NCBI RefSeq assembly: GCF_009497655.1
Contig: NZ_CP023317.1
Coordinates: 1,517,501-1,581,500 of the forward strand
Direction of reading: 5' to 3'
Origin: Priestia megaterium
Lineage (GTDB): Bacteria; Bacillota; Bacilli; Bacillales; Bacillaceae_H
Length of the DNA: 64,000 nt
This document shows positions 43,194 through 51,452 of the stretch, in pieces. The position numbers were made by a program, and so were the translations under genes. Numbering within the stretch: the stretch's first letter is position 1; each line of letters starts with the position of its first letter. The notes under the pieces are model-generated. The model did no database searches, had not been told where the DNA came from, and saw nothing but the letters and a program-made list of their open reading frames with translations.

Positions 43194-44654
43194 ATGAGGA
43201 AACGAATCATGACAGCGCTGCTGCTTGTCACTGTTTTAGCTGCAATGGAAGGAACCATTGTCAGTACGGCTGTTCCAAGAATTACAAGTGATTTGTCGGG
43301 TATTGAGCTAGTTAGCTGGGTATATGCCATTTATATGCTGACAACCGCTGTATCTACACCTATATACGGAAAGTTAGCGGATTTATTCGGCCGCAAAAAA
43401 GTTATGCTTGTTGGAATTATTATTTTCTTAATCGGATCTATACTTTGCGGGCTTAGCTTTTCGATGCAACAATTAATTGTCTACAGAGCAATCCAAGGGC
43501 TAGGCGCCGGGGTCGTTATGCCCCTTACAATGATTATTATTGGCGACTTGTATGAAGAAGCAAAAGAAAGAGCCAAAGCCCAAGGTTGGATTAGCGCAGT
43601 TTGGGGAGTTGCTGGAGTTCTCGGTCCTCTTCTTGGGGGATTTTTAGTCGATACGCTGTCTTGGCGCTATATTTTCTTTTTAAATATACCGTTTGGACTA
43701 ATGGCTTTTATTGTTCTTCTAGTAAACTATAAAGAAGAAGTGGTAAAAGAAAAACGCTATATCGATTACATTGGAGCGGTGACGTTTTCAGTTGGAACCA
43801 TTGCATTTTTATACGCGCTTTTAACCGGAAGTCAGCATCAAAACTGGGGAGATCCGATCATTATAGGATTATTTGTTCTAGCTGTTCTGACATTCATGGG
43901 CTTTATTTATATCGAAAAGAAATCGCCGGAACCTCTTATTCCGCTTGAGCTGTTTTCTATTCGAAGTGTATCTGTTATAAACTTATTAACACTTCTTGTC
44001 GGGTCAGTAGTTATTAGTATTACGGTTTACCTTCCAATTTGGAGCCAAGGAGTGATGGGAAAAAGTGCAACCGCTGCCGGTTTTGTGTTAATGCCCATGC
44101 CAGTATGCTGGACAATTGGTTCACTGCTTTCAGGGAATTTAGTAGGGCGTCTTAAAACGCACTCCATCCTTACGCTAGGAACGGCAATCGTAAGTACGGC
44201 ATGTTTTATGCTGTTTTTAGTCTCCACGCACTCACCCGTATTTTTAATTTATGTAGCCGTTGGGGTTCTTGGGTTAGGAATGGGGATTATTACGCCTATC
44301 TTTATGTTAGTTATTCAATCAGCAGTCCCAGCTAGCAAAAGAGGAGTAGCGGTGGCTCTTAATACGTTTACAAATACATTTAGTCAAACGCTAGGTTCCG
44401 CAGTGTTTGGTACAATCTTTAACTTAGTGACGCTTTCACAGGCAAAGAAATTAGGGCAAGAAAATTTAAATGCTTCGTTTGAGACAGGCGGAGTACCGTC
44501 AGAAGAACTGTCAAAGCTGCATGAAATTCTTGCATCAGGTGTTCACATTATTTACAGTGGAACGTTTTTAGCTGCTTTACTAAGCTTTGCTGTCTCATGC
44601 TTATTAGTAAAAAACGGCCATAAAAAAATAAAGAACATATCTGTGCAAAAGTAA
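43194..44654 (+). CDS. MFS drug transporter, DHA2 family (Bmr3/YusP-like)
   Basis: 486-residue transporter with 14 hydrophobic segments. AMEGTIVSTAVPRITSDL is the DHA2 helix 1 motif, GKLADLFGRKKVMLVG the MFS loop 2-3 motif and VWGVAGVLGPLLGGFLVD the antiporter motif C. ATG 43194 is chosen because AAGGAGAG lies 8 bases before it; the frame continues upstream without support. Substrate unknown. Confidence 0.87.
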   Translation: MRKRIMTALLLVTVLAAMEGTIVSTAVPRITSDLSGIELVSWVYAIYMLTTAVSTPIYGKLADLFGRKKVMLVGIIIFLIGSILCGLSFSMQQLIVYRAIQGLGAGVVMPLTMIIIGDLYEEAKERAKAQGWISAVWGVAGVLGPLLGGFLVDTLSWRYIFFLNIPFGLMAFIVLLVNYKEEVVKEKRYIDYIGAVTFSVGTIAFLYALLTGSQHQNWGDPIIIGLFVLAVLTFMGFIYIEKKSPEPLIPLELFSIRSVSVINLLTLLVGSVVISITVYLPIWSQGVMGKSATAAGFVLMPMPVCWTIGSLLSGNLVGRLKTHSILTLGTAIVSTACFMLFLVSTHSPVFLIYVAVGVLGLGMGIITPIFMLVIQSAVPASKRGVAVALNTFTNTFSQTLGSAVFGTIFNLVTLSQAKKLGQENLNASFETGGVPSEELSKLHEILASGVHIIYSGTFLAALLSFAVSCLLVKNGHKKIKNISVQK

Positions 44655-44656
44655 CG

Positions 44657-44798
44657 GAAGAGACTGTTACAAAAGTAGTTTAATTGAAGGACAATCCGAA
44701 CGAGTTTGAGTAAGGACCAAACTCGTTCGGATTTTTTTATTGGTAGGTGAATGTAGGTGCTTTTAGCTGTTGAATTAGTTATGCATTAGTCTCTTTTC
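44657..44798. repeat. Palindromic intergenic repeat, copy B, with terminator core
   Basis: About 140 bases. Left end GGAAGAGACTGTTACAAAAGT and the complement of the right end GAAAAGAGACTAATGCATAA are inverted repeats. The core AATCCGAACGAGTTTG (44693-44708) pairs with 44718-44733 and runs into seven T residues, forming a strong terminator for the MFS gene. Related to copies A and C. Confidence 0.65.
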
Positions 44799-44969
44799 TA
44801 AAAGAATTATCAAAGAGAGAAAAGAAAAAAGATATTGTCTAATAACGTTCGGGAAAAATCGTTAACAGAAGGACGGATTTTTATTATTGCCGAAAATTTC
44901 TTATTTTTTGTTTTTTTAGTATGGACATTTACTTGGTTGTTGATTATTATAAATTCTATAAGTATTGAT

Positions 44970-44984
44970 TTTTAAGCGCTTACA
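44970..44984 (+). promoter_or_regulatory. Candidate cre (CcpA) site upstream of kbl
   Basis: TTTTAAGCGCTTACA matches the cre consensus at 14 of 15 positions and contains the symmetric core AAGCGCTT. It is 133 bases before the kbl start. The rest of 44799-45116 is AT-rich promoter-like DNA with no gene. Confidence 0.5.
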
Positions 44985-45116
44985 AAAGAAACATTTGTCT
45001 TTCTCAGGAATACACTTGATTTTTAATTCATATACTACAAGTGCTTAGATTAATCTTTTAATGGGGAAAAGAGAAGTTTATAAGACGTGTTGAACAACAA
45101 TGAGGGGGTATGGAAG

Positions 45117-46307
45117 ATGACAAGCAGACGTTTAAAAGAATTCTTGAATAATAATTTAGAAGATTTAAAAGATAAAGGGCTATACAACGTCATTAATCCA
45201 GTAGAGGGACCAAATGGACCTTTGATTCAAATTGATGGAAAACAATTAATTAATTTATCATCCAACAACTATTTGGGGCTTGCTACAGACGAAAGGCTTA
45301 TTAACGCGTCCAACGAAGCCACTGAAAAATACGGGGTGGGAGCTGGAGCTGTCCGAACGATTAATGGAACTCTAGATATTCATATTAAGCTAGAGGAAAA
45401 GCTTGCCGAGTTTAAGCATACGGAAGCAGCTATAGCTTACCAATCTGGCTTTAACTGCAATATGGCAGCCATCTCTGCAGTTATGGATAAACATGACGCG
45501 ATTTTATCAGATGAGCTGAATCACGCTTCAATTATTGACGGGTGTCGGCTATCAAAAGCAAAAATTATTCCTTACAAACATTCGGATATGGAAGATCTCC
45601 GTGCAAAAGCAGGCGAAGCACAAAAGTCCGGTGCCTATAATAAAATAATGGTAATTACCGACGGTGTATTCTCAATGGATGGAGACATTGCTAAGCTTCC
45701 GGAAATTGTAGAAATCGCACAGGAATTTGATTTAATCACATACGTAGATGATGCTCACGGATCGGGCGTATTAGGTAACGGTATGGGGACAGTCAAACAT
45801 TTTGGCTTATCTGAAAAAGTAGACTTCCAAATTGGAACATTGTCAAAAGCGATTGGAGCTGTAGGCGGATACGTAGCTGGAAAAAAAGACTTAATTGACT
45901 GGTTGAAAGTACGAAGCCGCCCGTTTTTATTCTCGACTGCTATTACACCAGGCACGGCTGCTGCATGTATTAAAGCGATTGAAATTCTAAGCACAAGTAC
46001 AGAGCTGCAGGATCAAATGTGGGAAAACAGCCGTTATTTAAAGCAAGGATTAAAAGAGCTGGGCTTTGATACCGGCGAAAGTGAAACACCTATTACTCCG
46101 TGCATTATAGGAGATGAAAATCAAACGCAGATTTTTAGTGAGAGATTAATAGAAGAAGGGGTATACGCTAAATCAATTGTTTTCCCTACCGTTCCAAGAG
46201 GAACAGGACGCGTTCGCAATATGCCAACGGCTGCTCATACAAAAGAAATGTTAGATGAAGCACTTCGTATCTACAAAAAAGTAGGCAAGGAAATGAAATT
46301 AATCTAA
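45117..46307 (+). CDS. kbl: Glycine C-acetyltransferase (2-amino-3-ketobutyrate CoA ligase)
   Basis: 396-residue PLP enzyme of the alpha-oxoamine synthase family; converts 2-amino-3-oxobutyrate and CoA to glycine and acetyl-CoA. Motifs: [44 protein letters not shown] and the PLP Lys in [13 protein letters not shown]. The start at 45117 has AGGGGG 8 bases upstream; the frame runs further upstream without a ribosome site. It lies 37 bases before the threonine dehydrogenase gene; together they degrade threonine. Confidence 0.93.
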   Translation: MTSRRLKEFLNNNLEDLKDKGLYNVINPVEGPNGPLIQIDGKQLINLSSNNYLGLATDERLINASNEATEKYGVGAGAVRTINGTLDIHIKLEEKLAEFKHTEAAIAYQSGFNCNMAAISAVMDKHDAILSDELNHASIIDGCRLSKAKIIPYKHSDMEDLRAKAGEAQKSGAYNKIMVITDGVFSMDGDIAKLPEIVEIAQEFDLITYVDDAHGSGVLGNGMGTVKHFGLSEKVDFQIGTLSKAIGAVGGYVAGKKDLIDWLKVRSRPFLFSTAITPGTAAACIKAIEILSTSTELQDQMWENSRYLKQGLKELGFDTGESETPITPCIIGDENQTQIFSERLIEEGVYAKSIVFPTVPRGTGRVRNMPTAAHTKEMLDEALRIYKKVGKEMKLI

Positions 46308-46344
46308 ACGTTGAATCTAAGCAGTACATGAGGAGGATATTGAG

Positions 46345-47304
46345 ATGAAAAAAGTATTAATAACGGGGTCTCTAGGACAAATCGGTTCTGAATTAACAAT
46401 GAAAATGAGAGAGATATATGGTTCAGAAAATATTATTGCCACTGATATTCGCAAGACGACGAGCGATGTTGTGACTTCAGGTCCATTCGAGATTTTAGAC
46501 GTAACGGATCAGACTGCGTTATTTACGATCGCCGAAAAGCATAAAGTCGATACGGTTATTCACTTGGCTGCGCTGTTATCAGCGACAGCCGAGCAAAAGC
46601 CGCTTCTAGCTTGGAATCTAAATATGGGCGGATTAGTAAACGCGCTCGAAGTAGCTCGTGAGCTGAAGTGCCAATTTTTTACTCCAAGTTCAATTGGTGC
46701 ATTTGGTCCAACGACTCCAAAAGACTGGACGCCGCAGGATACAATTCAACGTCCTACCACGATGTATGGTGTTAATAAAGTAGCGGGTGAATTACTTTGC
46801 GATTACTATCACCATAAATTCGGAGTAGATACACGAGGGCTACGTTTTCCAGGCTTAATTTCATACGTAACGCCTCCAGGTGGAGGGACAACGGACTACG
46901 CTGTTGAAATTTATTATGAAGCCGTTAAACATAAGCGCTATACGTCTTATATCGACAAAGGAACCTATATGGATATGATGTATATGCCTGACGCACTAAA
47001 CGCTGTCATCCAACTAATGGAAGCAGACGGTTCTAAGCTGAAGCATCGAAATTCATTTAACGTTTCTGCCATGAGCTTTGATCCAGAACAAATGGCAGCT
47101 GAAATCAGAAAAACAATTCCGGAATTTGTGCTGAACTACCAAGTAGATCCTGTTCGACAAGCAATTGCTGAAAGCTGGCCCAACCATATAGATTCCAGCT
47201 GTGCGAAAGAAGAGTGGGGATTTAAAGCAGAATATAACCTAGAAAAAATGACGAGAGAGATGCTGGGAAAGTTAAAAGTTGAATCACAGCTTGTCTTAAC
47301 GTAA
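46345..47304 (+). CDS. tdh: L-threonine 3-dehydrogenase, SDR/epimerase-like type
   Basis: 319-residue NAD-dependent short-chain dehydrogenase. NAD fold [14 protein letters not shown] at the N-terminus, catalytic Ser in [11 protein letters not shown] and Tyr/Lys in [28 protein letters not shown] is the substrate-domain stretch seen in the Flavobacterium/staphylococcal type enzyme. It oxidises threonine to 2-amino-3-oxobutyrate, the substrate of Kbl. This is the non-zinc type, unlike B. subtilis Tdh. RBS GAGGAGG. Confidence 0.88.
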   Translation: MKKVLITGSLGQIGSELTMKMREIYGSENIIATDIRKTTSDVVTSGPFEILDVTDQTALFTIAEKHKVDTVIHLAALLSATAEQKPLLAWNLNMGGLVNALEVARELKCQFFTPSSIGAFGPTTPKDWTPQDTIQRPTTMYGVNKVAGELLCDYYHHKFGVDTRGLRFPGLISYVTPPGGGTTDYAVEIYYEAVKHKRYTSYIDKGTYMDMMYMPDALNAVIQLMEADGSKLKHRNSFNVSAMSFDPEQMAAEIRKTIPEFVLNYQVDPVRQAIAESWPNHIDSSCAKEEWGFKAEYNLEKMTREMLGKLKVESQLVLT

Positions 47305-47326
47305 GTAGAGAAAAATGATTTCTTCC

Positions 47327-47355
47327 TTGACAATAAAGTAAGCGCTTACTAAAAG
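47327..47355 (+). promoter_or_regulatory. hutP promoter overlapped by a cre site
   Basis: TTGACA (47327-47332) and TAAAAG (47350-47355) are 17 bases apart. Between and over them lies AAGTAAGCGCTTACT (47336-47350), 14 of 15 matches to the cre consensus with the palindromic core GTAAGCGCTTAC. CcpA bound here would block RNA polymerase, so hutP should be glucose-repressed. Confidence 0.6.
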
Positions 47356-47511
47356 GTGAGTTACTTGTTGCAAGTTCTACTTCGTAACAGTGGTGGACAG
47401 TACACATAGATTCTCTGACCCTTTAAGTGAGCGCTCGTTCGCTGAATAATCAGCACCCTTTTAGGTACCGTCTGTTAAAATAATAAGGGGATAGAAGGGA
47501 GGGAATGACAG

Positions 47512-47976
47512 TTGAACAATAAATTTCAACAAGTTAATGATTTTTCAATGGGAAGATTAACATCTTTACTCGTTCTTTTACATAATACGGAACTAGCTGA
47601 AGGTATTGAAAAGGAAATCAATGAGAGAGGATATAGCTATACAGTTGGAAAAGTCGGAGCGATGGAGCTGTCTAAAGTTGTGGCCGCAATTGAAACGAGC
47701 GCCAAGACAAACAATATTATTAATGCCCAGTCGTACCGGGAAGTCCACGCTCTTTATCATGCTATACTTGAAGCTATTCAAGGAGTTAGTCGAGGAACGC
47801 TGCAGCTAGGTGATATTTTACGGACGGTAGGACTCACATTTTCAATTGTGCGCGGAAAAATTGAGTTCTCAGGATCAAGCGAGGAATGGATTAGCGTTTG
47901 TGTGTATGGAACGATAGGTGCACCGAAAAAAGGCTTTGAACATGATACGTTAGGTTTTGGTTTTAACCATATTTAA
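47512..47976 (+). CDS. hutP: HutP, histidine-dependent RNA-binding antiterminator
   Basis: 154-residue protein closely following B. subtilis HutP. The metal/histidine ligands are kept: His79 and His83 in EVHALYHAILEAI and His144 in GFEHDTLGFGFNHI. Core KVGAMELSKVVAAIETSAK and GDILRTVGLTF are typical. HutP with L-histidine and Mg2+ binds UAG-type triplets in hut mRNA to prevent termination. TTG start, GGGAGGG 8 bases upstream. No hutH or other hut gene follows: the next gene is an MFS carrier with PyrR-type leader, so its target must be elsewhere or non-canonical. Confidence 0.92.
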   Translation: MNNKFQQVNDFSMGRLTSLLVLLHNTELAEGIEKEINERGYSYTVGKVGAMELSKVVAAIETSAKTNNIINAQSYREVHALYHAILEAIQGVSRGTLQLGDILRTVGLTFSIVRGKIEFSGSSEEWISVCVYGTIGAPKKGFEHDTLGFGFNHI

Positions 47977-48100
47977 AAATAATGGACAAAATAGTATGAA
48001 CGTAAAAAGTGAGAGATGCACATAGCTGCTTTAAAAAAGATATTTTTCTTATTGAAAGCTTTTGTGCGGCGTGTTAACATAATGATTAATATAATAATTG

Positions 48101-48131
48101 CCTTTAAGACGGTCCAGAGAGGCCGAAAAGG
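48101..48131 (+). promoter_or_regulatory. PyrR RNA-binding loop 1
   Basis: The DNA form of the conserved PyrR loop, GGTCCAGAGAGGCC (48111-48124), fits ARUCCNGNGAGGYU except that the closing A-U is a G-C pair, a compensatory change. The upper stem is CGG/CCG and the lower stem CCTTT (48101-48105)/AAAGG (48127-48131). PyrR with UMP or UTP would stabilise this anti-antiterminator. Confidence 0.8.
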
Positions 48132-48167
48132 ACGGATCACTTATTTACTGCTTCTATGCCTATCTGT

Positions 48168-48200
48168 GCCCTTTTGCCCTCTGCGACAAAAGGGCTTTTA
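48168..48200 (+). terminator. Attenuator terminator following PyrR loop 1
   Basis: GCCCTTTTG (48168-48176) pairs with CAAAAGGGC (48187-48195), followed by TTTT. The first arm can instead pair with GGCCGAAAAGG in the PyrR loop (48121-48131), forming an antiterminator. This is the usual PyrR attenuation layout. Confidence 0.75.
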
Positions 48201-48212
48201 TGCGTTACGTAC

Positions 48213-48248
48213 CTCTTTTAAACGAAGTCCAGAGAGGCTTCAAAAGAG
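48213..48248 (+). promoter_or_regulatory. PyrR RNA-binding loop 2
   Basis: AGTCCAGAGAGGCT (48226-48239) matches the PyrR consensus ARUCCNGNGAGGYU perfectly. Upper stem GAAG/CTTC; lower stem CTCTTTT (48213-48219)/AAAAGAG (48242-48248). A weaker hairpin GAATGGA/TCCATTC (48248-48254, 48269-48275) follows without a T run, so the output of the second loop is unclear. Confidence 0.8.
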
Positions 48249-48330
48249 AATGGACATATGTTATTTTATCCATTCCTTCAAAAAAGAAAGAGCGTTGATA
48301 CAGAAAGAATACAGTGGAGGGTGGAACAAC

Positions 48331-49551
48331 ATGAATTATCGTAACAAGACAGTTGTAGCATCAGTAGCAGGTTTGACGTTAGAAGGGATGGACATTATGT
48401 TTATCTCGTTTGCTATGTCAATGATTATCGCTGAATTTCACATTGATTTAGCAACGGGTGGACTTATTTCTTCTATTACGAATATAGGAATGCTGATAGG
48501 CGGAGTCATCTTCGGAATTTTAGCAGATAAATTTGGAAGAGTGCGGGTTTTTACCTACACGGTTCTTCTATTTGCAGTCGGAACGGCATTAACAGGTTTT
48601 GCAGCAAATGTTGAACAAGTGTATGCTTCACGATTTATTGCCGGAATTGGGGCTGGAGGAGAGTACGGAATCGGTATGGCTCTTGTTGCAGAAGCGTGGC
48701 CGAAACATAAGCAAGGAAGAGCTTCATCTTATGTTAGTATTGGCGCACAATTTGGAGTTATTCTTGCGGCGCTTTTAAGTTCTCTGATCCTGCCGATTTT
48801 CGGATGGAGAGCGCTGTTTTTTGTCGGAATTATCCCCGTCATTTTTGCTTTTATCGTACGAAAAAATTTAAACGAATCTCCTGAGTGGTTAAAAGCTCAA
48901 AAAGAGAAAACAGCCGTTGTTAAAAATAATGGCAAGCTACGTCAACTATTTGCTACGCCTAAGACGGCGATGACGACTATTTCTCTGGCAGTGATGGCTA
49001 CCGTTCAAATTGCAGGCTATAACGGACTCATGATATGGCTTCCGTCTATGCTTCAGCAATCACAAGGACTCTCTGTTTCAAGTTCAGCTCTTTGGACAAT
49101 CAGTACAGCCGTTGGAATGATTATAGGCATGCTAACATTTGGTCAATTTATGGATCGTTTTGGTTCGAAGCGTACTTTTGGAATTTTTCTTCTCGCTTCA
49201 GCGTGTGCGGTATTTTTATACTCGTATGCCGAAGGAAGTGCAGGGCTGCTTATAGGAGGAGCTGTTGTCGGATTTTTCTCAAACGGAATGTTCGCAGGAT
49301 ACGGAGCCTTGATCAGCAGTCACTATTCGGTAGAAGTTCGCAGTACTGCAACGAACACTATTTTTAACTTCGGGAGAGCGCTCGGAGGGTTGTCACCCAT
49401 TCTTGTCGGCTATCTTTTGCAAAGCTATGATATGACGGTAGCGATGACGTACTTGGCGGGGCTGTACTGTATTTCGTTTATTTTTATGATGAGTCTTAAA
49501 AAAACGGGAGAAAAGAACGTGAAACAAATGAACGCTCAATCTGCTCTTTAA
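48331..49551 (+). CDS. MFS transporter, aromatic acid:H+ symporter (AAHS) type, with PyrR-type leader
   Basis: 406-residue carrier with 12 hydrophobic segments. TLEGMDIMFISFAMSMIIAEF resembles the helix 1 D-x-x-D/E region of AAHS carriers; GILADKFGRVRVF is the MFS loop motif, and GGEYGIGMALVAEAWPKHKQGRA the motif typical of AAHS and sugar/acid porters. ATG 48331 with GGAGG about 10 bases upstream is the start; the frame continues upstream into the attenuator and should not be included. Control by PyrR suggests a pyrimidine-related substrate; orotate, a heteroaromatic carboxylate, is my inference. A nicotinate or benzoate-type substrate is possible. Confidence 0.83.
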   Translation: MNYRNKTVVASVAGLTLEGMDIMFISFAMSMIIAEFHIDLATGGLISSITNIGMLIGGVIFGILADKFGRVRVFTYTVLLFAVGTALTGFAANVEQVYASRFIAGIGAGGEYGIGMALVAEAWPKHKQGRASSYVSIGAQFGVILAALLSSLILPIFGWRALFFVGIIPVIFAFIVRKNLNESPEWLKAQKEKTAVVKNNGKLRQLFATPKTAMTTISLAVMATVQIAGYNGLMIWLPSMLQQSQGLSVSSSALWTISTAVGMIIGMLTFGQFMDRFGSKRTFGIFLLASACAVFLYSYAEGSAGLLIGGAVVGFFSNGMFAGYGALISSHYSVEVRSTATNTIFNFGRALGGLSPILVGYLLQSYDMTVAMTYLAGLYCISFIFMMSLKKTGEKNVKQMNAQSAL

Positions 49552-49583
49552 CATAAAAAATAGATTCTATGCTTTTCTGGAAA

Positions 49584-49616
49584 AAACCGCGCTTACTCAA
49601 AAGGGCGGTTTTTTTG
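49584..49616 (+). terminator. Hairpin terminator
   Basis: AAAACCGC and GCGGTTTT arms followed by TTT, about 35 bases after the carrier stop codon. Confidence 0.72.
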
Positions 49617-49817
49617 AGTGTATAAAAAATAAGTTCAGGTGTTAGATGATTGTTTCTTTCACAGATGCTTTATTAACAAAGACGTCCACAGTATCTATAA
49701 AAATATTTATGGATAAGCAGCTATTTTCTAATTTGTATTATAGTAATTCCTCTCTTACAATATGATGTGTAAGGCGGAAACAGAAAATACTATCTTTATT
49801 TACAGGAGGACGTTACT

Positions 49818-50483
49818 ATGTCTAAACATATATTAATGGTCGTAACAACGGCTGACAAAATGAAAGAAAATCATCCAACAGGCCTTTGGCTTTCTGAATT
49901 TGGTGAAGCGTACGTAGAGTTTGAAAAAGCTGGATTTACGATTACTGTAGCAAGTCCTCTAGGAGGAAAAGCGCCGGTGGATGCTCGCAGCCTTGAAGGA
50001 GAGACTTCTCAAGAAATCTTAAATACAGCTAAGCATCTAGAGAATACCCTAAAACTTGATACAATTACAGACAGTGCTAAATTTGATGCTGTTTTCTTAC
50101 CAGGCGGTCATGGCACAATGTTTGATCTGCCAGATAATCAAACGCTTCATGCTTTAATTCGTGAACTATACGAAGGAGACAAAGTAGTAGCCGCTGTATG
50201 CCATGGACCCGCAGGCTTAGTAGGTGTTACATTATCAGATGAAAAGCCGTTGGTGGAAGGAAAAGATGTCGCTGCGTTTACAGATGATGAAGAACGTGAA
50301 ACAACATTAGACCGCTTCATGCCGTTTCTTTTGGAAACACGCCTGCGTGAACTTGGTGCAAATGTAGTAACTGCTCCAAACTGGACCGATAATGTACAAG
50401 CAGATGGCAACCTAATAACAGGTCAAAATCCTCAGTCAACAATCAGTGTAGCAAAAGCAGTCGTGAAACAATTATTAAACTAA
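49818..50483 (+). CDS. DJ-1/PfpI superfamily protein (Hsp31/glyoxalase III-like)
   Basis: 221-residue single-domain protein. The nucleophile elbow AAVCHGPAGLVG gives Cys128 and adjacent His129; Glu27 in LWLSEFGEAYVEF and LPGGHGTMFDLP complete the Hsp31-like active site. Related proteins act as glutathione-independent glyoxalases or deglycases. RBS AGGAGG. Monocistronic with its own terminator. The exact activity is uncertain. Confidence 0.83.
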   Translation: MSKHILMVVTTADKMKENHPTGLWLSEFGEAYVEFEKAGFTITVASPLGGKAPVDARSLEGETSQEILNTAKHLENTLKLDTITDSAKFDAVFLPGGHGTMFDLPDNQTLHALIRELYEGDKVVAAVCHGPAGLVGVTLSDEKPLVEGKDVAAFTDDEERETTLDRFMPFLLETRLRELGANVVTAPNWTDNVQADGNLITGQNPQSTISVAKAVVKQLLN

Positions 50484-50488
50484 GATGT

Positions 50489-50520
50489 AAAAAAGCCTGT
50501 AGGACTACAGGCTTTTTTAT
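50489..50520 (+). terminator. Hairpin terminator
   Basis: AAAAAAGCCTGTAG pairs with CTACAGGCTTTTTT across a 2-base GA loop; typical A/T flanks. Confidence 0.85.
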
Positions 50521-50681
50521 TAACAGCATCAACAAAGACCGCCGTAGATAATGTGTATGTTTTGCTGTTTTGGACTAGAGAGATCCATCATCATACAAAA
50601 AATATGATGGTCAGTGTAATGAATACAAAAAGAGGGAAGCTTTTTATGGAGACTATTTTTTAAAAGAAATGAGGAAAAATG

Positions 50682-50972
50682 ATGTCAGAAGTTATTATTA
50701 ACGCCATTTTACAAGCCAAGCCAGGAAAAGAAGAAGAGCTTCGATCAGAGTTAGTAAAAGTTATTGAACCATCAAGAGAAGAAAAAGGATGTATTCAATA
50801 CATTCTCCACCAGGATACAGACAAAGCAGGCACATTTGTTTTTTATGAGAAATGGAAAAGCAAAGAAGATGTTGAAGCTCACATTGAAACACCTCACTAT
50901 CAACAATACAGACAGCAAACAGAACCGTTAATTGAAAGCAGAGCAGTACATCGTTTACAAGAAGTACGTTAA
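50682..50972 (+). CDS. Antibiotic biosynthesis monooxygenase (ABM) family protein, YgiN-like
   Basis: 96-residue ferredoxin-fold protein with one ABM domain: IINAILQAKPGKEEELRSEL, CIQYILHQDTDKAGTFVFYE, WKSKEDVEAHIETPHY. Relatives are cofactor-free quinol oxidases or small haem/quinone-related enzymes. The second of two tandem ATG codons is preferred (GAGG 7 bases upstream). It precedes repeat copy C. Confidence 0.78.
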   Translation: MSEVIINAILQAKPGKEEELRSELVKVIEPSREEKGCIQYILHQDTDKAGTFVFYEKWKSKEDVEAHIETPHYQQYRQQTEPLIESRAVHRLQEVR

Positions 50973-50973
50973 T

Positions 50974-51263
50974 AAAAAGAAGCTGGAACAAAAGTGTTTT
51001 AGTTGAAGGAAGATCCGAACGAGTAATCGAGATTCTTGATGGAGAATCAAACTCGTTCGGATTTTTTTGTGGTTATGGTGAATATGAGTTTCATTTAGTG
51101 AGACCAAGCAGAAGCGTAAGCGATGAGGAGGCTAATCGACCGCACGCAGAAAGAAAAGGCTTGCAGGGAAATCAACAGCGGAATAACAAATAACCCATAC
51201 TAAGTCCTTTATCCCATTTGTTTATCTTTAGATGGGATTGATTTCGTTATGACTCAATCTCTG
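50974..51263. repeat. Palindromic intergenic repeat, copy C, long form
   Basis: Left end AAAAAGAAGCTGGAACAAAAG, right end TTATGACTCAATCTCTG. The core GATCCGAACGAGT/ACTCGTTCGGATTTTTTT forms a nested terminator hairpin (51012-51068). Unlike copies A and B it carries about 110 extra bases between core and right end (about 51100-51200) that resemble a second Bacillaceae extragenic repeat type (the GGAAATCAACAGCGGAA word). The rest of the gap to 51452 contains no gene I can support. Confidence 0.6.
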
Positions 51264-51452
51264 TTTGTTATAAAGAACTAAAAAGCTGCAGAGGAAAAAA
51301 ATTTCAGCTGCAAAAAGCCGATTGGAAAAGGGATAAGGCTGTGGAAGAAACAAAAAATAATACCAGTGGTGTTTGAGAAGCAGACAGGCGGGTAGATAAA
51401 AACTAGATGACATAGTTCAATAATTAACAAACTAAAAGGAGAGATCAAATCA

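Noticed and set aside
44799-45116. Possible glycine riboswitch before kbl
   Set aside because: The leader is AT-rich and lacks the paired conserved GG-rich aptamer cores of glycine riboswitches.
47977-48100. HutP-binding UAG-triplet array downstream of hutP
   Set aside because: Only scattered UAG triplets are present, without the regular spacing and terminator seen in hut leaders.
48016-48330. An open frame continuing upstream from the AAHS carrier
   Set aside because: It runs through the PyrR loops and terminator, lacks a ribosome site, and the carrier has a well-placed GGAGG before ATG 48331.
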